In this document: piece by piece, positions 14,660-22,076 of the stretch | How the letters are laid out: each line of letters starts with the position of its first letter | Numbering within the stretch: the stretch's first letter is position 1 | DNA from: Clostridia bacterium | GTDB taxonomy: Bacteria > Bacillota_A > Clostridia > Oscillospirales > CAG-272 | Direction of reading: 5' to 3' | Assembly (NCBI GenBank): GCA_017414585.1 | Contig: JAFQLN010000037.1 | Coordinates: 1 to 38,504, forward strand | DNA length: 38,504 nucleotides | Made by a program: the position numbers and the translations under genes | The notes under the pieces: generated by a model | Told to the model about the DNA's origin: nothing | Database searches by the model: none | What the model saw: only the letters and a program-made list of their open reading frames with translations

Positions 14660-15898
14660 TCATGCGCTCACGCCTCTGCGGTCGAGAATCGCGCGGACTT
14701 CATCCACGGAAATCCACGGCAGCTTACGGAGTACAGTCTCCTCGTCGAGATAGTCCGCCGCCGCGAGAATCATCTCTGTTTCCTCCAGCTGATTCACAAT
14801 CTGACTGCGCTTGTAGACGGGCGTATCCTCGATGCCAAGATGTTCGAGCAGCTTTTCAATGAACAACGTGGTTTCGTACTCGAACAGATCGGTTTTCGCA
14901 TTCAGCGGTTCGTATGCCGCACGGATTTCCGTCGCTGTACGGCTTCCCGCCGCAATCGAACGCACATCCACCGCCATGAAGTTTGTGTACAGCTGACGTT
15001 CGAGCCTGTCCAGTGCCGCGGCGTGTGCTTCAAACGGCGTTTCCACCACATGGGATTCCACACCGGAACCGTCGTCCCCGTCCGCATGGGCAAAATGGAA
15101 GCGCCGGAGCTGTTCGAGGAACTGCGCGTCGTCCGCTTCGTTCATCCCGTCACAGTTTCTGAGAATCCAGTAAATGAAGTTCCCCTCATCCGCGTTGTTC
15201 ACCAGTCCCGACGCCATGAGATCATACGCATCAATCACATAGCGGTTGCCGCACAGATCGGACTGCCCGAGCGTGTTCGACAGCTGGAATATCCGCGGAC
15301 GCGCCTTGCCGTGCAGAAGAATTTCCTCTGTACAGCGTATTTCCTCCCCGTTCTTTTTGCGGTATCGGATGATGTTGTCCGGCAGAAACAGCGTATAGGT
15401 CATACTGTCCCGATGCGGCTGAAAACGGATGCCGCCGGATAAATCCCCGCTCTCCTCCTCATACAGAGGCACAAAATCGCGCAGAGAAAAGGTGTCCAGA
15501 TGCGCACCGGTCCAGAACGCGAACGACGCGCCGCCCACCTTCGCCTCCGATGCCAGACGCACCATTTCGCGGTCAAAGGTCTTTCCCAGCCGCTTTTTTG
15601 TGCTTTCCTTCTCAAAGAACACACCGTTCCCGAGCAGATGCCCCACCGCCTGCGACGTAAAGTAAAAGAACCAGTTTGACGGCACCTTGTTGTTCGGCGA
15701 CCAGCTGTCGGCAACTGCGCGTCCCGCCAGATTTGCCAAAACCTTCTGATAGCGCATGATCGTCGGATTTTCGAGATGGTAGTACCGGTCGGCAAGTACC
15801 GCAGTTTTGTATAACTCGGATGCACGGTGCTCCTCAACCGCCTGTTCGACGAACGCCGGCGTATCCGTACCGGCAAGATAATCATTGTAGCTCAGCAT
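14660..15898 (-). CDS. Phage portal protein (412 aa)
   Basis: A 412-residue SPP1/Gp6-type portal. The N-terminal part (ELYKTAVLADRYYHLENP, LANLAGRAVADSW) is followed by the clip/wing region and the stem helices (ATEIRAAYEPLNAKTDLFEYETTLFIEKLLEHLGI), which are diagnostic. It forms the dodecameric DNA gate at one capsid vertex. It lies between large terminase and scaffold and has an AAAGGA site. Length is near normal for the class, with no sign of damage. Confidence 0.9.
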   Translation of the reverse strand: MLSYNDYLAGTDTPAFVEQAVEEHRASELYKTAVLADRYYHLENPTIMRYQKVLANLAGRAVADSWSPNNKVPSNWFFYFTSQAVGHLLGNGVFFEKESTKKRLGKTFDREMVRLASEAKVGGASFAFWTGAHLDTFSLRDFVPLYEEESGDLSGGIRFQPHRDSMTYTLFLPDNIIRYRKKNGEEIRCTEEILLHGKARPRIFQLSNTLGQSDLCGNRYVIDAYDLMASGLVNNADEGNFIYWILRNCDGMNEADDAQFLEQLRRFHFAHADGDDGSGVESHVVETPFEAHAAALDRLERQLYTNFMAVDVRSIAAGSRTATEIRAAYEPLNAKTDLFEYETTLFIEKLLEHLGIEDTPVYKRSQIVNQLEETEMILAAADYLDEETVLRKLPWISVDEVRAILDRRGVSA

Positions 15899-15921
15899 AA
15901 ATTTTTCCTTTCTTCCCTAAC

Positions 15922-17118
15922 TTATCTGTTTGTATTCCGACCGCGCCGGATGCGTTTTTTCAGAATTGTGCTGGCAAAGTACCGCAGATCGTCCATGGCG
16001 TGGTCGTTTTCCTTGATCACACGGTCCTCCCCCGCATCGCTGTCCCATCGGTATAAACCGAATTCACGGATGCAGTCGGTACAGCTGCGGCAGATGCGGA
16101 TGTTCCCGTTCGCCAGACACACCGCCACCTGCCTGATTCCGTCAGCAACTGCGTTTTTCGCGTGCCGCACGACAAATCCGCGCCGCTTCAGAGCCGCAAT
16201 GAAGGATGCCGCCGACGGGTCAACCACCACCTGCGCGATCCGGTATCCCGCACACAGCTTTTCGATCGCATCGCAGTAATCCTCGTCCGTGTACTGCTTT
16301 CGCGTGTCCCTGCCGCTGTGGTAAAATTCCGCGATGCGCACCGCGTTCTCACCCGCAAGACACCATAACCCCGCAGAGAAGGGATTCATCGTCCCGTAGT
16401 CCACGGACAGATAGTATTCGCATCCTTCCCGCATCTCCTCCGGCAGCTCGTCCACAATGTTCTTTTCGGAAAAATCGTAAACCAGCCCTTCCGCCAGCAC
16501 CCATTTTCCGAGAATGTACCGGTCGTAGCTCACCGTCCCCGCGTATTCCCGCCGCAGATTCTCACAGAACGCGCGGGACAGAAACGGATTGTCGTCAAGG
16601 GTGTAAACCTGCGAAAATACATCCGCGCCGCTGTCCAGAAACCGCTTGAGCCAGTGCGTCGGATAGGACGGATTGTACGTCCCGTCGAACAGTGAATACT
16701 CGCGGTCGAGACGGGATTTAAGCATGGAGAAAACATCCGCTGACCAGTCCGCCGCCTCGTCCCCGTAACAGTACTTCACACTGGCACCGCGGATTTTGGA
16801 CACCTGCGACAGCTTCTGAGCTCCGAGTGCATAACAGCGTTCCCCGAACAGAAAAACCGTGTTGTCCGAAGAAATCCTCCCCACCAGCTCCTCCCCGTAA
16901 AACGCACGCATCGGCGCAAGAACATTGCGTTCAATCGTCGATTTCGTCACACCCAGAATCAGCACAAGCCCGTCCAGCCCGATCCGTTCCCGGATGCGCA
17001 TCGGAATCAGCCAGCGGACATCGAGATACGTCTTTCCCGACCGGGTCGCTCCGCCCTTGAAATTCCACCGCCGATTCGCACAGCGCAGGTATTCGAGCTG
17101 CTTTTCACTGATCCTCAT
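15922..17118 (-). CDS. Terminase large subunit (398 aa)
   Basis: The ATPase domain has Walker A GGATRSGKT (22-30) and Walker B with catalytic Glu in YGDEAADW (118-125). The RNase-H-like nuclease domain has VDYG (239-242), VVVDPSA (297-303) and NDHAMDD (371-377). It cuts and pumps phage DNA into the capsid at the portal. I start it at ATG 17118, which overlaps the preceding gene by 14 bases; a longer frame upstream is the shadow of that gene. All catalytic motifs are intact, so packaging function looks preserved. Confidence 0.95.
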   Translation of the reverse strand: MRISEKQLEYLRCANRRWNFKGGATRSGKTYLDVRWLIPMRIRERIGLDGLVLILGVTKSTIERNVLAPMRAFYGEELVGRISSDNTVFLFGERCYALGAQKLSQVSKIRGASVKYCYGDEAADWSADVFSMLKSRLDREYSLFDGTYNPSYPTHWLKRFLDSGADVFSQVYTLDDNPFLSRAFCENLRREYAGTVSYDRYILGKWVLAEGLVYDFSEKNIVDELPEEMREGCEYYLSVDYGTMNPFSAGLWCLAGENAVRIAEFYHSGRDTRKQYTDEDYCDAIEKLCAGYRIAQVVVDPSAASFIAALKRRGFVVRHAKNAVADGIRQVAVCLANGNIRICRSCTDCIREFGLYRWDSDAGEDRVIKENDHAMDDLRYFASTILKKRIRRGRNTNR

Positions 17119-17476
17119 CCCACTCCTCCTCTTCGTCTTCCCCGTCCGCCGCGTCTTCTTCGTCTTCCGTGTCCGCCGCCTCCTCCCATCCGGCATCTTC
17201 TTCCCCGATATCGTCCGCCGCTTCCCCGTCCTGCAGAACAAATGTCCCGTCAGCCAGTGCGTGCCGAAGCTCCGCAAGAAGCGTGTCCAGCCGCTCCAAC
17301 GCCTTCTGCACGGGATCATCCCCGTCATGACGCGAGAGCAGCTTATCCGCAGCGGAAATCCGGTTCGCAAAGGAAGCATCTTCTTCCTCTCCGCGCATCA
17401 CGCTCGTGTAGAACGCCAGCACCTCCGCCGCACCCGCGACATTCTTTTTTTCTTCCTCTACTCCGTTGACCGTCAT
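17105..17476 (-). CDS. Small-terminase-like protein (123 aa)
   Basis: The N-terminal 60 residues (AAEVLAFYTSVMRGEEEDASF, then ISAADKLLSRHDG) resemble the core of phage terminase small subunits, where EVLxFLTxVMRGE and RLKAAELLxKR recur. The C-terminal 50 residues are almost all Asp, Glu and Ala. The usual N-terminal DNA-binding helix-turn-helix is missing, so it may be a short variant. ATG 17476 is chosen because AAAGGAGA lies just upstream; an ATG at 17521 overlapping the previous stop is an alternative. It would recognise packaging sites with the large subunit. Confidence 0.6.
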   Translation of the reverse strand: MTVNGVEEEKKNVAGAAEVLAFYTSVMRGEEEDASFANRISAADKLLSRHDGDDPVQKALERLDTLLAELRHALADGTFVLQDGEAADDIGEEDAGWEEAADTEDEEDAADGEDEEEEWDEDQ

Positions 17477-17513
17477 AGTCTCTCCTTTCCCTGTTTTTCC
17501 CGCCCGCCTCCGC

Positions 17514-17804
17514 TCATTCATCCGTCATCTCCCATCCGTATCCGTAGGAAAGCTGTACGCCCGCCATCTCCAGAATCTCCCCCACGGTTTTCTTCTTGAA
17601 ATCCACACATACCGCGTGCAGAATGATTGCCTTTCCGCCGGAGGACTGTGCATAAACCGCCTCGTCGTCCGCGTAAACCGGATGCAGACACACGGGACAC
17701 CGGCAGATAACCGCCTGCCCGCTTTCCTCCCACGGCGTCGGATCGAGAATGTCCGATGCAAGAATCGCGTGACGGGAAGGGATTCTCCGCCCGTTTTCAC
17801 GCAT
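17514..17804 (-). CDS. Small phage protein with CxxC pair (96 aa)
   Basis: A 96-residue protein beginning MRENGRRIPSRHAILASDIL. It has CRCPVCLHPVY (a possible half zinc site), a later Cys, and the segment KKKTVGEILEMAGVQLSYGYG. The ATG at 17804 overlaps the preceding stop (ATGCGTGA), so translation is coupled. Unknown function; its position in front of the terminase suggests a packaging or late regulatory role. Confidence 0.6.
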   Translation of the reverse strand: MRENGRRIPSRHAILASDILDPTPWEESGQAVICRCPVCLHPVYADDEAVYAQSSGGKAIILHAVCVDFKKKTVGEILEMAGVQLSYGYGWEMTDE

Positions 17805-18039
17805 CCCGCTCCCTCTTTCTCGCAGCGGCAAGAAGAGCATCGCGCCGTTTGGCATAGCATCGGTCTCCCCCGCGGCATTTCTTCTCCGTACAGCTCAGAC
17901 ATACCCGCGCATCATCCGAATTTTTGTTCGGTTCATAGAGCATTCTCACCGGTTTTCTGTGCCGGGGCAGAACCTCCACCTCTACGGGAATCCCCCGCTG
18001 CAGCTTTTTTATCGCATATACATCACTTTTCTCCAGCAT
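17797..18039 (-). CDS. First gene of the phage operon, Cys-containing small protein (80 aa)
   Basis: An 80-residue basic protein with a N-terminal YAIKKLQRGIPVEVEVLPRH and a compact Cys cluster (CLSCTEKKCRGGDRC) followed by a basic helix (KRRDALLAAARKRERD). The four Cys could bind one zinc. It is the first gene behind the strong minus-strand promoter at 18101-18129. I do not recognise the family; a DNA-binding or regulator role is only a guess. Confidence 0.55.
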   Translation of the reverse strand: MLEKSDVYAIKKLQRGIPVEVEVLPRHRKPVRMLYEPNKNSDDARVCLSCTEKKCRGGDRCYAKRRDALLAAARKRERDA

Positions 18040-18100
18040 AAATCCAGTTTCACTTCCATCCGTCCGGTCATCGAAAGATCATTTGTTCGTTTGTGTCTCG

Positions 18101-18129
18101 ATTATACACCCGTATTTCTCCGTTGTCAA
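18101..18129 (-). promoter_or_regulatory. Promoter of the phage structural operon
   Basis: On the minus strand TTGACA (18129-18124), a 17-base spacer and TATAAT (18106-18101) form a full consensus vegetative promoter, about 60 bases before the first gene. Confidence 0.8.
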
Positions 18130-18146
18130 GAACAAAATTTCGTTCT
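18129..18146. promoter_or_regulatory. Palindrome touching the operon promoter's -35
   Basis: AGAAC-AAAATTTC-GTTCT is an 18-bp palindrome-like site whose edge overlaps the -35 box of the structural operon. Its half-sites are those of GAAC-N4-GTTC LexA boxes but the spacer is eight bases, so another repressor is possible. Confidence 0.45.
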
Positions 18147-18193
18147 AACCCCTTGACTTTTCCGTAAAAGTGTAGTATGGGAATAAATAATAC

Positions 18194-18207
18194 AGAACTT
18201 TTGTTCT
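18194..18207. promoter_or_regulatory. Candidate LexA (SOS) box
   Basis: AGAACTTTTGTTCT is a perfect GAAC-N4-GTTC site, the Gram-positive LexA core. It lies between the minus-strand operon promoter and the plus-strand MuF cluster. A near match (GAAC-AAAT-GATC on the minus strand, 18077-18088) lies just downstream of the operon's -10. Confidence 0.45.
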
Positions 18208-18235
18208 TTTTTTCTTAAAGGATCCCCTGCGCGGC

Positions 18236-18733
18236 ATGGATGAAGCGTTTGAGAATGCGATTGGAAAGATTATGTATCCCGGTGACCCGCATGCGCATCC
18301 GTCGAATGTGTATAACTGCCGCTGTACGCTCGGCACGGAGATTGTGGGGTTCAGAGATTCTTCCGGCAAAGACTTGCGTTCGGTAGAAAACAATGGTATA
18401 ATAGAGGCACAGGCAAAACCGATAATCAATGCGCAAAAATTTACCGAATATTTGCTTCATACCGAAAAAAGTCAAGGTAAGTCAAAAGGATTTGAACAGG
18501 TATTCGGGTTCAGTCGTGATAACTGGCATCTGTTCAAAGCTGAAATAAAGAAAAGTTTCAATGTGGCTCGTTTGGAGAAAAAGTATAGCGACCAATACGG
18601 CGACAGATATGAACAGATTATGGAGATTACAGGTGTAAACGGCAGAAGCGCATTCATTACAACCGCATGGATTGTAGACAGAAATTCGTTTGCGCCAAGA
18701 TTTGTCACAGCATATCTTCACAGACAGGAGTGA
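18236..18733 (+). CDS. MuF C-terminal fragment fused to a DUF6883-like domain (165 aa)
   Basis: Residues 12-40 (IMYPGDPHAHPSNVYNCRCTLG) are the unmistakable C-terminal end of phage head morphogenesis (MuF) proteins. After a short linker, residues 63-165 (AQKFTEYLLHTEKSQGKSKGF, GFSRDNWHLFKAEIKK, ITTAWIVDRNSFAPRFVTAY) resemble the DUF6883 domain, often found at the C-terminus of polymorphic toxins. MuF-toxin fusions are known phage-borne effectors. The N-terminal MuF body is missing: in frame upstream there is a stop near 18190 and no MuF-like sequence. So it is a truncated gene, though the open frame from ATG 18236 could still give the toxin-like part. Confidence 0.75.
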   Translation: MDEAFENAIGKIMYPGDPHAHPSNVYNCRCTLGTEIVGFRDSSGKDLRSVENNGIIEAQAKPIINAQKFTEYLLHTEKSQGKSKGFEQVFGFSRDNWHLFKAEIKKSFNVARLEKKYSDQYGDRYEQIMEITGVNGRSAFITTAWIVDRNSFAPRFVTAYLHRQE

Positions 18734-18737
18734 TATT

Positions 18738-18905
18738 GTGAAAATCAAATTATATGATCATGTAGAGCTCAAGGACGGCAGAAAAGGCGTTGTTATAGAC
18801 ATCCGCGGAGATGGCAAAATGTTCACTGTTGATATAGGAGATGACATTGAAACATATGACACAATTGATGTAAAAATTGACGCTATCGCTAAAGTAATCA
18901 TCTAA
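18738..18905 (+). CDS. Small presumed immunity protein of the MuF-DUF6883 gene (55 aa)
   Basis: A 55-residue acidic protein beginning MKIKLYDHVELKDGRKGVVID, with the short beta pattern of an SH3/KOW-like barrel and resembling DUF4926-type small proteins found beside toxins. It starts at a GTG (18738) seven bases behind GGAG, four bases after the toxin-like gene's stop. Position is the main reason to call it immunity. Base composition is AT-richer than the phage genes. Confidence 0.55.
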   Translation: MKIKLYDHVELKDGRKGVVIDIRGDGKMFTVDIGDDIETYDTIDVKIDAIAKVII

Positions 18906-18910
18906 TAAAT

Positions 18911-19231
18911 ATGAGCAACGTAAAATTCATCGACCGTTCGCCGGATGTGCTCAGAGAACTGGAATCAAAAAAAGCGGCGGCTCTGGAAGCCATCGGCGCA
19001 CGGGCTGAAACGCACGCAAAGGCACTCACACCCGTTGATACAGGTAATCTTCGCAACTCCATGTCCCATGCGGTCAGCGGAGACGCGGCGTACATCGGGA
19101 GCAATGTGGAATATGCACCGTATGTGGAATACGGGACAAGCCGCACAAAGGCGCATCACATGATCAAAAAAGCTGCAACGGAGCACGGCGAGGAATACCG
19201 CGCTATTGCTATGGCGGCGTTCGGAAAATAA
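18911..19231 (+). CDS. HK97 gp10-like neck protein (106 aa)
   Basis: The sequence has AKALTPVDTGNLRNSMSHAV, YVEYGTS and a small C-terminal helix, the hallmark of HK97-gp10-family head-tail joining proteins. Length is slightly short but typical. It lies on the plus strand, five bases after the small immunity gene and without a visible ribosome binding site. The main operon lacks exactly this gene type, so it is either the relic of a second phage or a displaced gene. Confidence 0.85.
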   Translation: MSNVKFIDRSPDVLRELESKKAAALEAIGARAETHAKALTPVDTGNLRNSMSHAVSGDAAYIGSNVEYAPYVEYGTSRTKAHHMIKKAATEHGEEYRAIAMAAFGK

Positions 19232-19262
19232 TTTTTACTTTCTCCGGCAAAGGGAATTGCAA

Positions 19263-19317
19263 AAACAAAAATCACGTGGTATCATGAAAGTAGAGAGATA
19301 CCGCGTGATTTTTGTTT
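19263..19317. terminator. Long 21-bp hairpin at the right prophage edge
   Basis: Arms 19263-19283 and 19297-19317 pair over 21 bases with a single wobble around a 13-nt loop. The right arm ends GATTTTTGTTT, and the left gives T-runs on the other strand. It can end the gp10 transcript, and it abuts the ribosome binding site of the next gene, so attenuation is possible. Confidence 0.65.
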
Positions 19318-19330
19318 GAAAGGAGATTCG

Positions 19331-19558
19331 ATGGGAAAAATCGACTGTTCGTGCGGGAAGATGCTGTACCGCGAAGAGAACGGTGTGTTCTGGTTCTGGT
19401 GCAAATCGTGCTGGAAAGAAGTGCCGTTTGTGTTCGTCGATGAAAGCGGCAAGCCTGTGAAGGTGACGGCAAAGAATCACCGCCGGAAATCCAGAACTTT
19501 TGTCCTCCGCGTTTTCCAAAAAAATCCTCCCTTTGCATTTCTTCCCGACGGATATTGA
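19331..19558 (+). CDS. Small zinc-ribbon-type protein (75 aa)
   Basis: The N-terminal half has CSCGKMLY (C6, C8) and CKSCWKEV (C24, C27), a two-knuckle zinc ribbon spaced as in small phage and Mu Com-like proteins. The C-terminal 35 residues are basic then hydrophobic. The ATG at 19331 follows AAAGGAG by six bases; an earlier ATG at 19316 lies inside the hairpin arm. Its 3' end overlaps the azlC promoter. Unknown function; could be the last phage gene or a host gene. Confidence 0.5.
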   Translation: MGKIDCSCGKMLYREENGVFWFWCKSCWKEVPFVFVDESGKPVKVTAKNHRRKSRTFVLRVFQKNPPFAFLPDGY

Positions 19559-19583
19559 CGAAATGCATCGGAAGCTGTATAAT
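19555..19583 (+). promoter_or_regulatory. Promoter of azlCD
   Basis: TTGACG (19555-19560), 17 bases, TATAAT (19578-19583), about 40 bases before azlC. Confidence 0.75.
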
Positions 19584-19621
19584 ATACTATTGTTTACAGT
19601 ACATACGAAAGGCATGGGATC

Positions 19622-20371
19622 ATGCAGAACGCATCCATCAAACGCGCATTCACTGCCGCCTTTCCGAGAACGCTCCCCGTCTTTGCCGGTTACTGCTTCC
19701 TCGGGATGACCTACGGCATTTATCTGAACACCTCCGGTCTGCCGCTCTGGTTCCCGCTTCTGATGAGCCTGACGATTTTCTCCGGCTCCGCGGAAATCAT
19801 CGCAGTCGGCTTCATGCTGGAGGCATTCAATCCGCTCAACGCACTCGTCGTCGCTCTGATGACCGGCGCACGCTACCTTTTCTACGGCATTTCCATGCTG
19901 GACCGCTTCCGCGGAACAGGTCTGAAAAAATTCTACCTCATCTACGGCATGGTGGACGAGAGCTTCTCCATCAACTATCAGGCAGTCCTCTCGCCGGACA
20001 TCGACAAAGGCTGGTTTTATTTCTTCGTCACCCTGCTCGACCACGGCTACTGGATTTTCGGCGCAGTATCGGGCGGACTGCTCGGTTCCCTCATCGGCTT
20101 TGATACCACCGGACTCGACTTCGTCATGACCGCCATGTTCGTCGTCATTTTCATGAATCAGTGGATGGCGGAAAAGCGTCACCTCAGCGAACTCATCGGC
20201 GTCGCAGTCACACTCGTCTGCCTGATCCTGTTCGGCGCGGACAACTTCATCATCCCGACCATGGCAGCCATTCTTCTGGCACTGACGCTGGCAAAAAAAC
20301 CGCTGGAAAAAACCGCAGAAGAAAACGAGGCTTATAAAATCATGAAAGCAAAGGAGGCAAGCGGCAAATGA
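19622..20371 (+). CDS. azlC: Branched-chain amino acid exporter large subunit AzlC (249 aa)
   Basis: The protein contains the AzlC pattern: [21 protein letters not shown], then [34 protein letters not shown] and GMVDESFSI. Several membrane segments are spread over the whole length and the end is charged. With AzlD it exports leucine-type amino acids or analogues through the cytoplasmic membrane. ATG 19622 follows a GAAAGG site. It overlaps azlD by four bases (ATGA), as in most genomes. Confidence 0.9.
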   Translation: MQNASIKRAFTAAFPRTLPVFAGYCFLGMTYGIYLNTSGLPLWFPLLMSLTIFSGSAEIIAVGFMLEAFNPLNALVVALMTGARYLFYGISMLDRFRGTGLKKFYLIYGMVDESFSINYQAVLSPDIDKGWFYFFVTLLDHGYWIFGAVSGGLLGSLIGFDTTGLDFVMTAMFVVIFMNQWMAEKRHLSELIGVAVTLVCLILFGADNFIIPTMAAILLALTLAKKPLEKTAEENEAYKIMKAKEASGK

Positions 20372-20694
20372 CTCTGACAGAACAGCTTATAACCATTCTG
20401 ATGATATCGCTCGGAACCATGTTCATGCGCTTTCTGCCGTTCCTTGTTTTCCCCGCAGGCAAGCCGACGCCGAAGTATATCCAGTACCTCGGCAAAGTCT
20501 TACCCGGCGCCGTATTCGGTATGCTTGTCATCTACTGCCTCAAAAACGTCTCCGTTCTGACTGCCCCGCACGGCATTCCGGAGCTGATCGGAATTGCTGT
20601 CACGGTCGTCCTGCACCTTTGGAAGAAGCAGATGATCCTCTCCATGGCAGGCGGTACGCTCATCTACATGGCACTGGTGCAGTTCGTGTTCTGA
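20368..20694 (+). CDS. azlD: Branched-chain amino acid exporter small subunit AzlD (108 aa)
   Basis: A 108-residue membrane protein with the AzlD features [14 protein letters not shown] and [19 protein letters not shown]. It has four hydrophobic segments and ends [14 protein letters not shown] ([10 protein letters not shown]). It pairs with AzlC to make the exporter. Translation is coupled to azlC through the ATGA overlap. Confidence 0.9.
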   Translation: MTLTEQLITILMISLGTMFMRFLPFLVFPAGKPTPKYIQYLGKVLPGAVFGMLVIYCLKNVSVLTAPHGIPELIGIAVTVVLHLWKKQMILSMAGGTLIYMALVQFVF

Positions 20695-20702
20695 CGCAGT
20701 GC

Positions 20703-20731
20703 TTGACAAATACAGAATTTCGAGATATAAT
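20703..20731 (+). promoter_or_regulatory. Promoter of the 69-aa membrane protein gene
   Basis: TTGACA (20703-20708), 17 bases, TATAAT (20726-20731), a full consensus promoter starting eight bases behind the azlD stop. Confidence 0.8.
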
Positions 20732-20762
20732 AATACTATATCGCAAAACAGGAGGTTTTCGT

Positions 20763-20972
20763 ATGCGAAAAATGCTTCTCGGAATCTATCTGGCACTGCT
20801 TGCCGTGGGCGCACTGATTCTGTTTCTCGCCCTTAACAGCCTGCTTTTTGCATCGGCAGCGATTCTTCTCGTCATCATCTCCGCATATTTCATCATCGAC
20901 GGCTGGTTTCTGTCAGGACCGCGCTCGCGCGAAGAAGAACACGACCCGAAAATCCCGCCGAAATACCGATAA
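20763..20972 (+). CDS. Small two-TM membrane protein (69 aa)
   Basis: Residues 1-47 form two back-to-back hydrophobic segments (MLLGIYLALLAVGALILFLAL and FASAAILLVIISAYFIIDGWF), followed by a charged Pro-rich tail (SREEEHDPKIPPKYR). The ATG at 20763 has GGAGG nine bases upstream, and a consensus promoter precedes it, so it is a separate gene of its own. No family recognised. Confidence 0.65.
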   Translation: MRKMLLGIYLALLAVGALILFLALNSLLFASAAILLVIISAYFIIDGWFLSGPRSREEEHDPKIPPKYR

Positions 20973-20974
20973 AC

Positions 20975-21030
20975 AAACAGGGATTCCGCCGCAGTGTCAT
21001 GCACGGTTAAGCGAAATCCCTTTTTTGTTT
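20975..21030 (+). terminator. Terminator after the 69-aa protein gene
   Basis: AACAGGGATT-like left arm (from 20975) pairs with AATCCC (21015-21020) followed by six T; loop about 29 bases. Confidence 0.6.
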
Positions 21031-21079
21031 GCTTTTGTATGTCCGTGGAGCCACATGGAGAGAAAATCGCGGAAAAAAG

Positions 21080-21108
21080 TAGACAATCCCCATATTTTGT
21101 GGTATAAT
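21080..21108 (+). promoter_or_regulatory. Promoter of the Res-like gene
   Basis: TAGACA (21080-21085), 17 bases, TATAAT (21103-21108). A start near 21115 is consistent with the ATG at 21166. Confidence 0.65.
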
Positions 21109-21165
21109 GGGATGGAATGTAACAACATGGCGGACAAAGTTTCATCAGAACGGAGAAAAGCATTC

Positions 21166-21999
21166 ATGGCAGTACGACAGAGACGACGGACGACGGACGC
21201 GACAGAAACCATCAGAACAGCAGTCGGAGAGATTTTTTCCTGCGGCTCCTTTCACGCGAGCAAATTCGCGCTTCCCGCGGAAAAAGGCGCACAGCTTTCG
21301 ATGACGGGCGATGTAGTCGCTGTCGGCAACGGCGGAAGCTTCCGGGAAGATGCCCTCGTGCGCGTGCTCAGCGCCTTCCCGCTCCTGTGGAAAACCGGCG
21401 AAACGGAACTGCGGCGATATGCCCTGCGCAGACGGTTCACCATCCTCTGCGGAGACTGCGACCGTTCCCTTGCCATGCTCGGCGCAATTTACGAAATGGT
21501 GCGCTGCGGCATCGAAAAAATCGTCATCGCCGCCGATACCCCCGTAGAACGCGACAATATCGCACAGTCCCTCGAACTGATGCGCGCCGGACTGGGCAAT
21601 ACCGCAATCACCGTTTACCGTACCAAAGCCTATGACGCATCCTCCCATTATAAAGCATACGCATCCGTTTACGGCTATCTGACCGCGGGCAAGCCGGAAA
21701 TTCTGATCCTCAGCCGCGATTCCTTCAGCCGCAGAAGCAATATTCTCCGCCGGAAAACATCGGATACCGCAGCCCTCACCGACCTCATCCGTCAGGCGCG
21801 TCCCGTTGTCATCACATCATCCGAAACCGTCGCCAGCGGACGAACCCTCGCCAAAAACGCCGCGATTTTCGATCCCTGCGCAACCATGATCTTCGCCGCC
21901 GAAGAACGCCGCCTGCGCGACTGCGTCATTTACCGTCCCGAACGGACTGTCCGCAAGTCACGCGAACTCCCCGGTATGCCGGAACAGCTCGGATTCTGA
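21166..21999 (+). CDS. Degenerate type III restriction (Res)-like SF2 helicase domain protein (277 aa)
   Basis: Residues 85-260 follow, segment by segment, the first RecA-like half of type III restriction/DEAD helicases: RRFTILCG-CDRSLAMLGAIYEM (motif I place), IEKIVIAADTPVERDNIAQSLE (motif Ia place), EILILSRDSFSRRSN, RPVVITSSETV (motif II place) and FDPCATMIFAAE (motif III place). Walker A GxGKT is replaced by GDCDRS (96-101) and the DEPQ box by SSET (218-221), so ATP hydrolysis is not expected. The second helicase half and the nuclease are absent. I chose ATG 21166 for its GGAG site; ATG 21127 is an alternative. It is intact, with its own promoter and terminator. Function unknown. Confidence 0.5.
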   Translation: MAVRQRRRTTDATETIRTAVGEIFSCGSFHASKFALPAEKGAQLSMTGDVVAVGNGGSFREDALVRVLSAFPLLWKTGETELRRYALRRRFTILCGDCDRSLAMLGAIYEMVRCGIEKIVIAADTPVERDNIAQSLELMRAGLGNTAITVYRTKAYDASSHYKAYASVYGYLTAGKPEILILSRDSFSRRSNILRRKTSDTAALTDLIRQARPVVITSSETVASGRTLAKNAAIFDPCATMIFAAEERRLRDCVIYRPERTVRKSRELPGMPEQLGF

Positions 22000-22023
22000 T
22001 ACAGCCGTTCAAACAGAAAAAAT

Positions 22024-22058
22024 CGCTCTCAGCAGAACAATACTGCCGGGAGCGTTTT
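22024..22058. terminator. Bidirectional terminator between convergent genes
   Basis: CGCTCTCAGCAG (22024-22035) pairs with CTGCCGGGAGCG (22043-22054) around a short loop, with T-runs on both sides. It ends both the Res-like gene and the SDR gene on the other strand. Confidence 0.75.
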
Positions 22059-22076
22059 GTGTTGTATGCTTTTCTG

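Noticed and set aside
163..19330. Search for attL/attR direct repeats at the block edges
   Set aside because: Only short weak similarities (around GTGGTTTTTGT and GTGATTTTTGT) within terminator hairpins were found, not a convincing attachment site.
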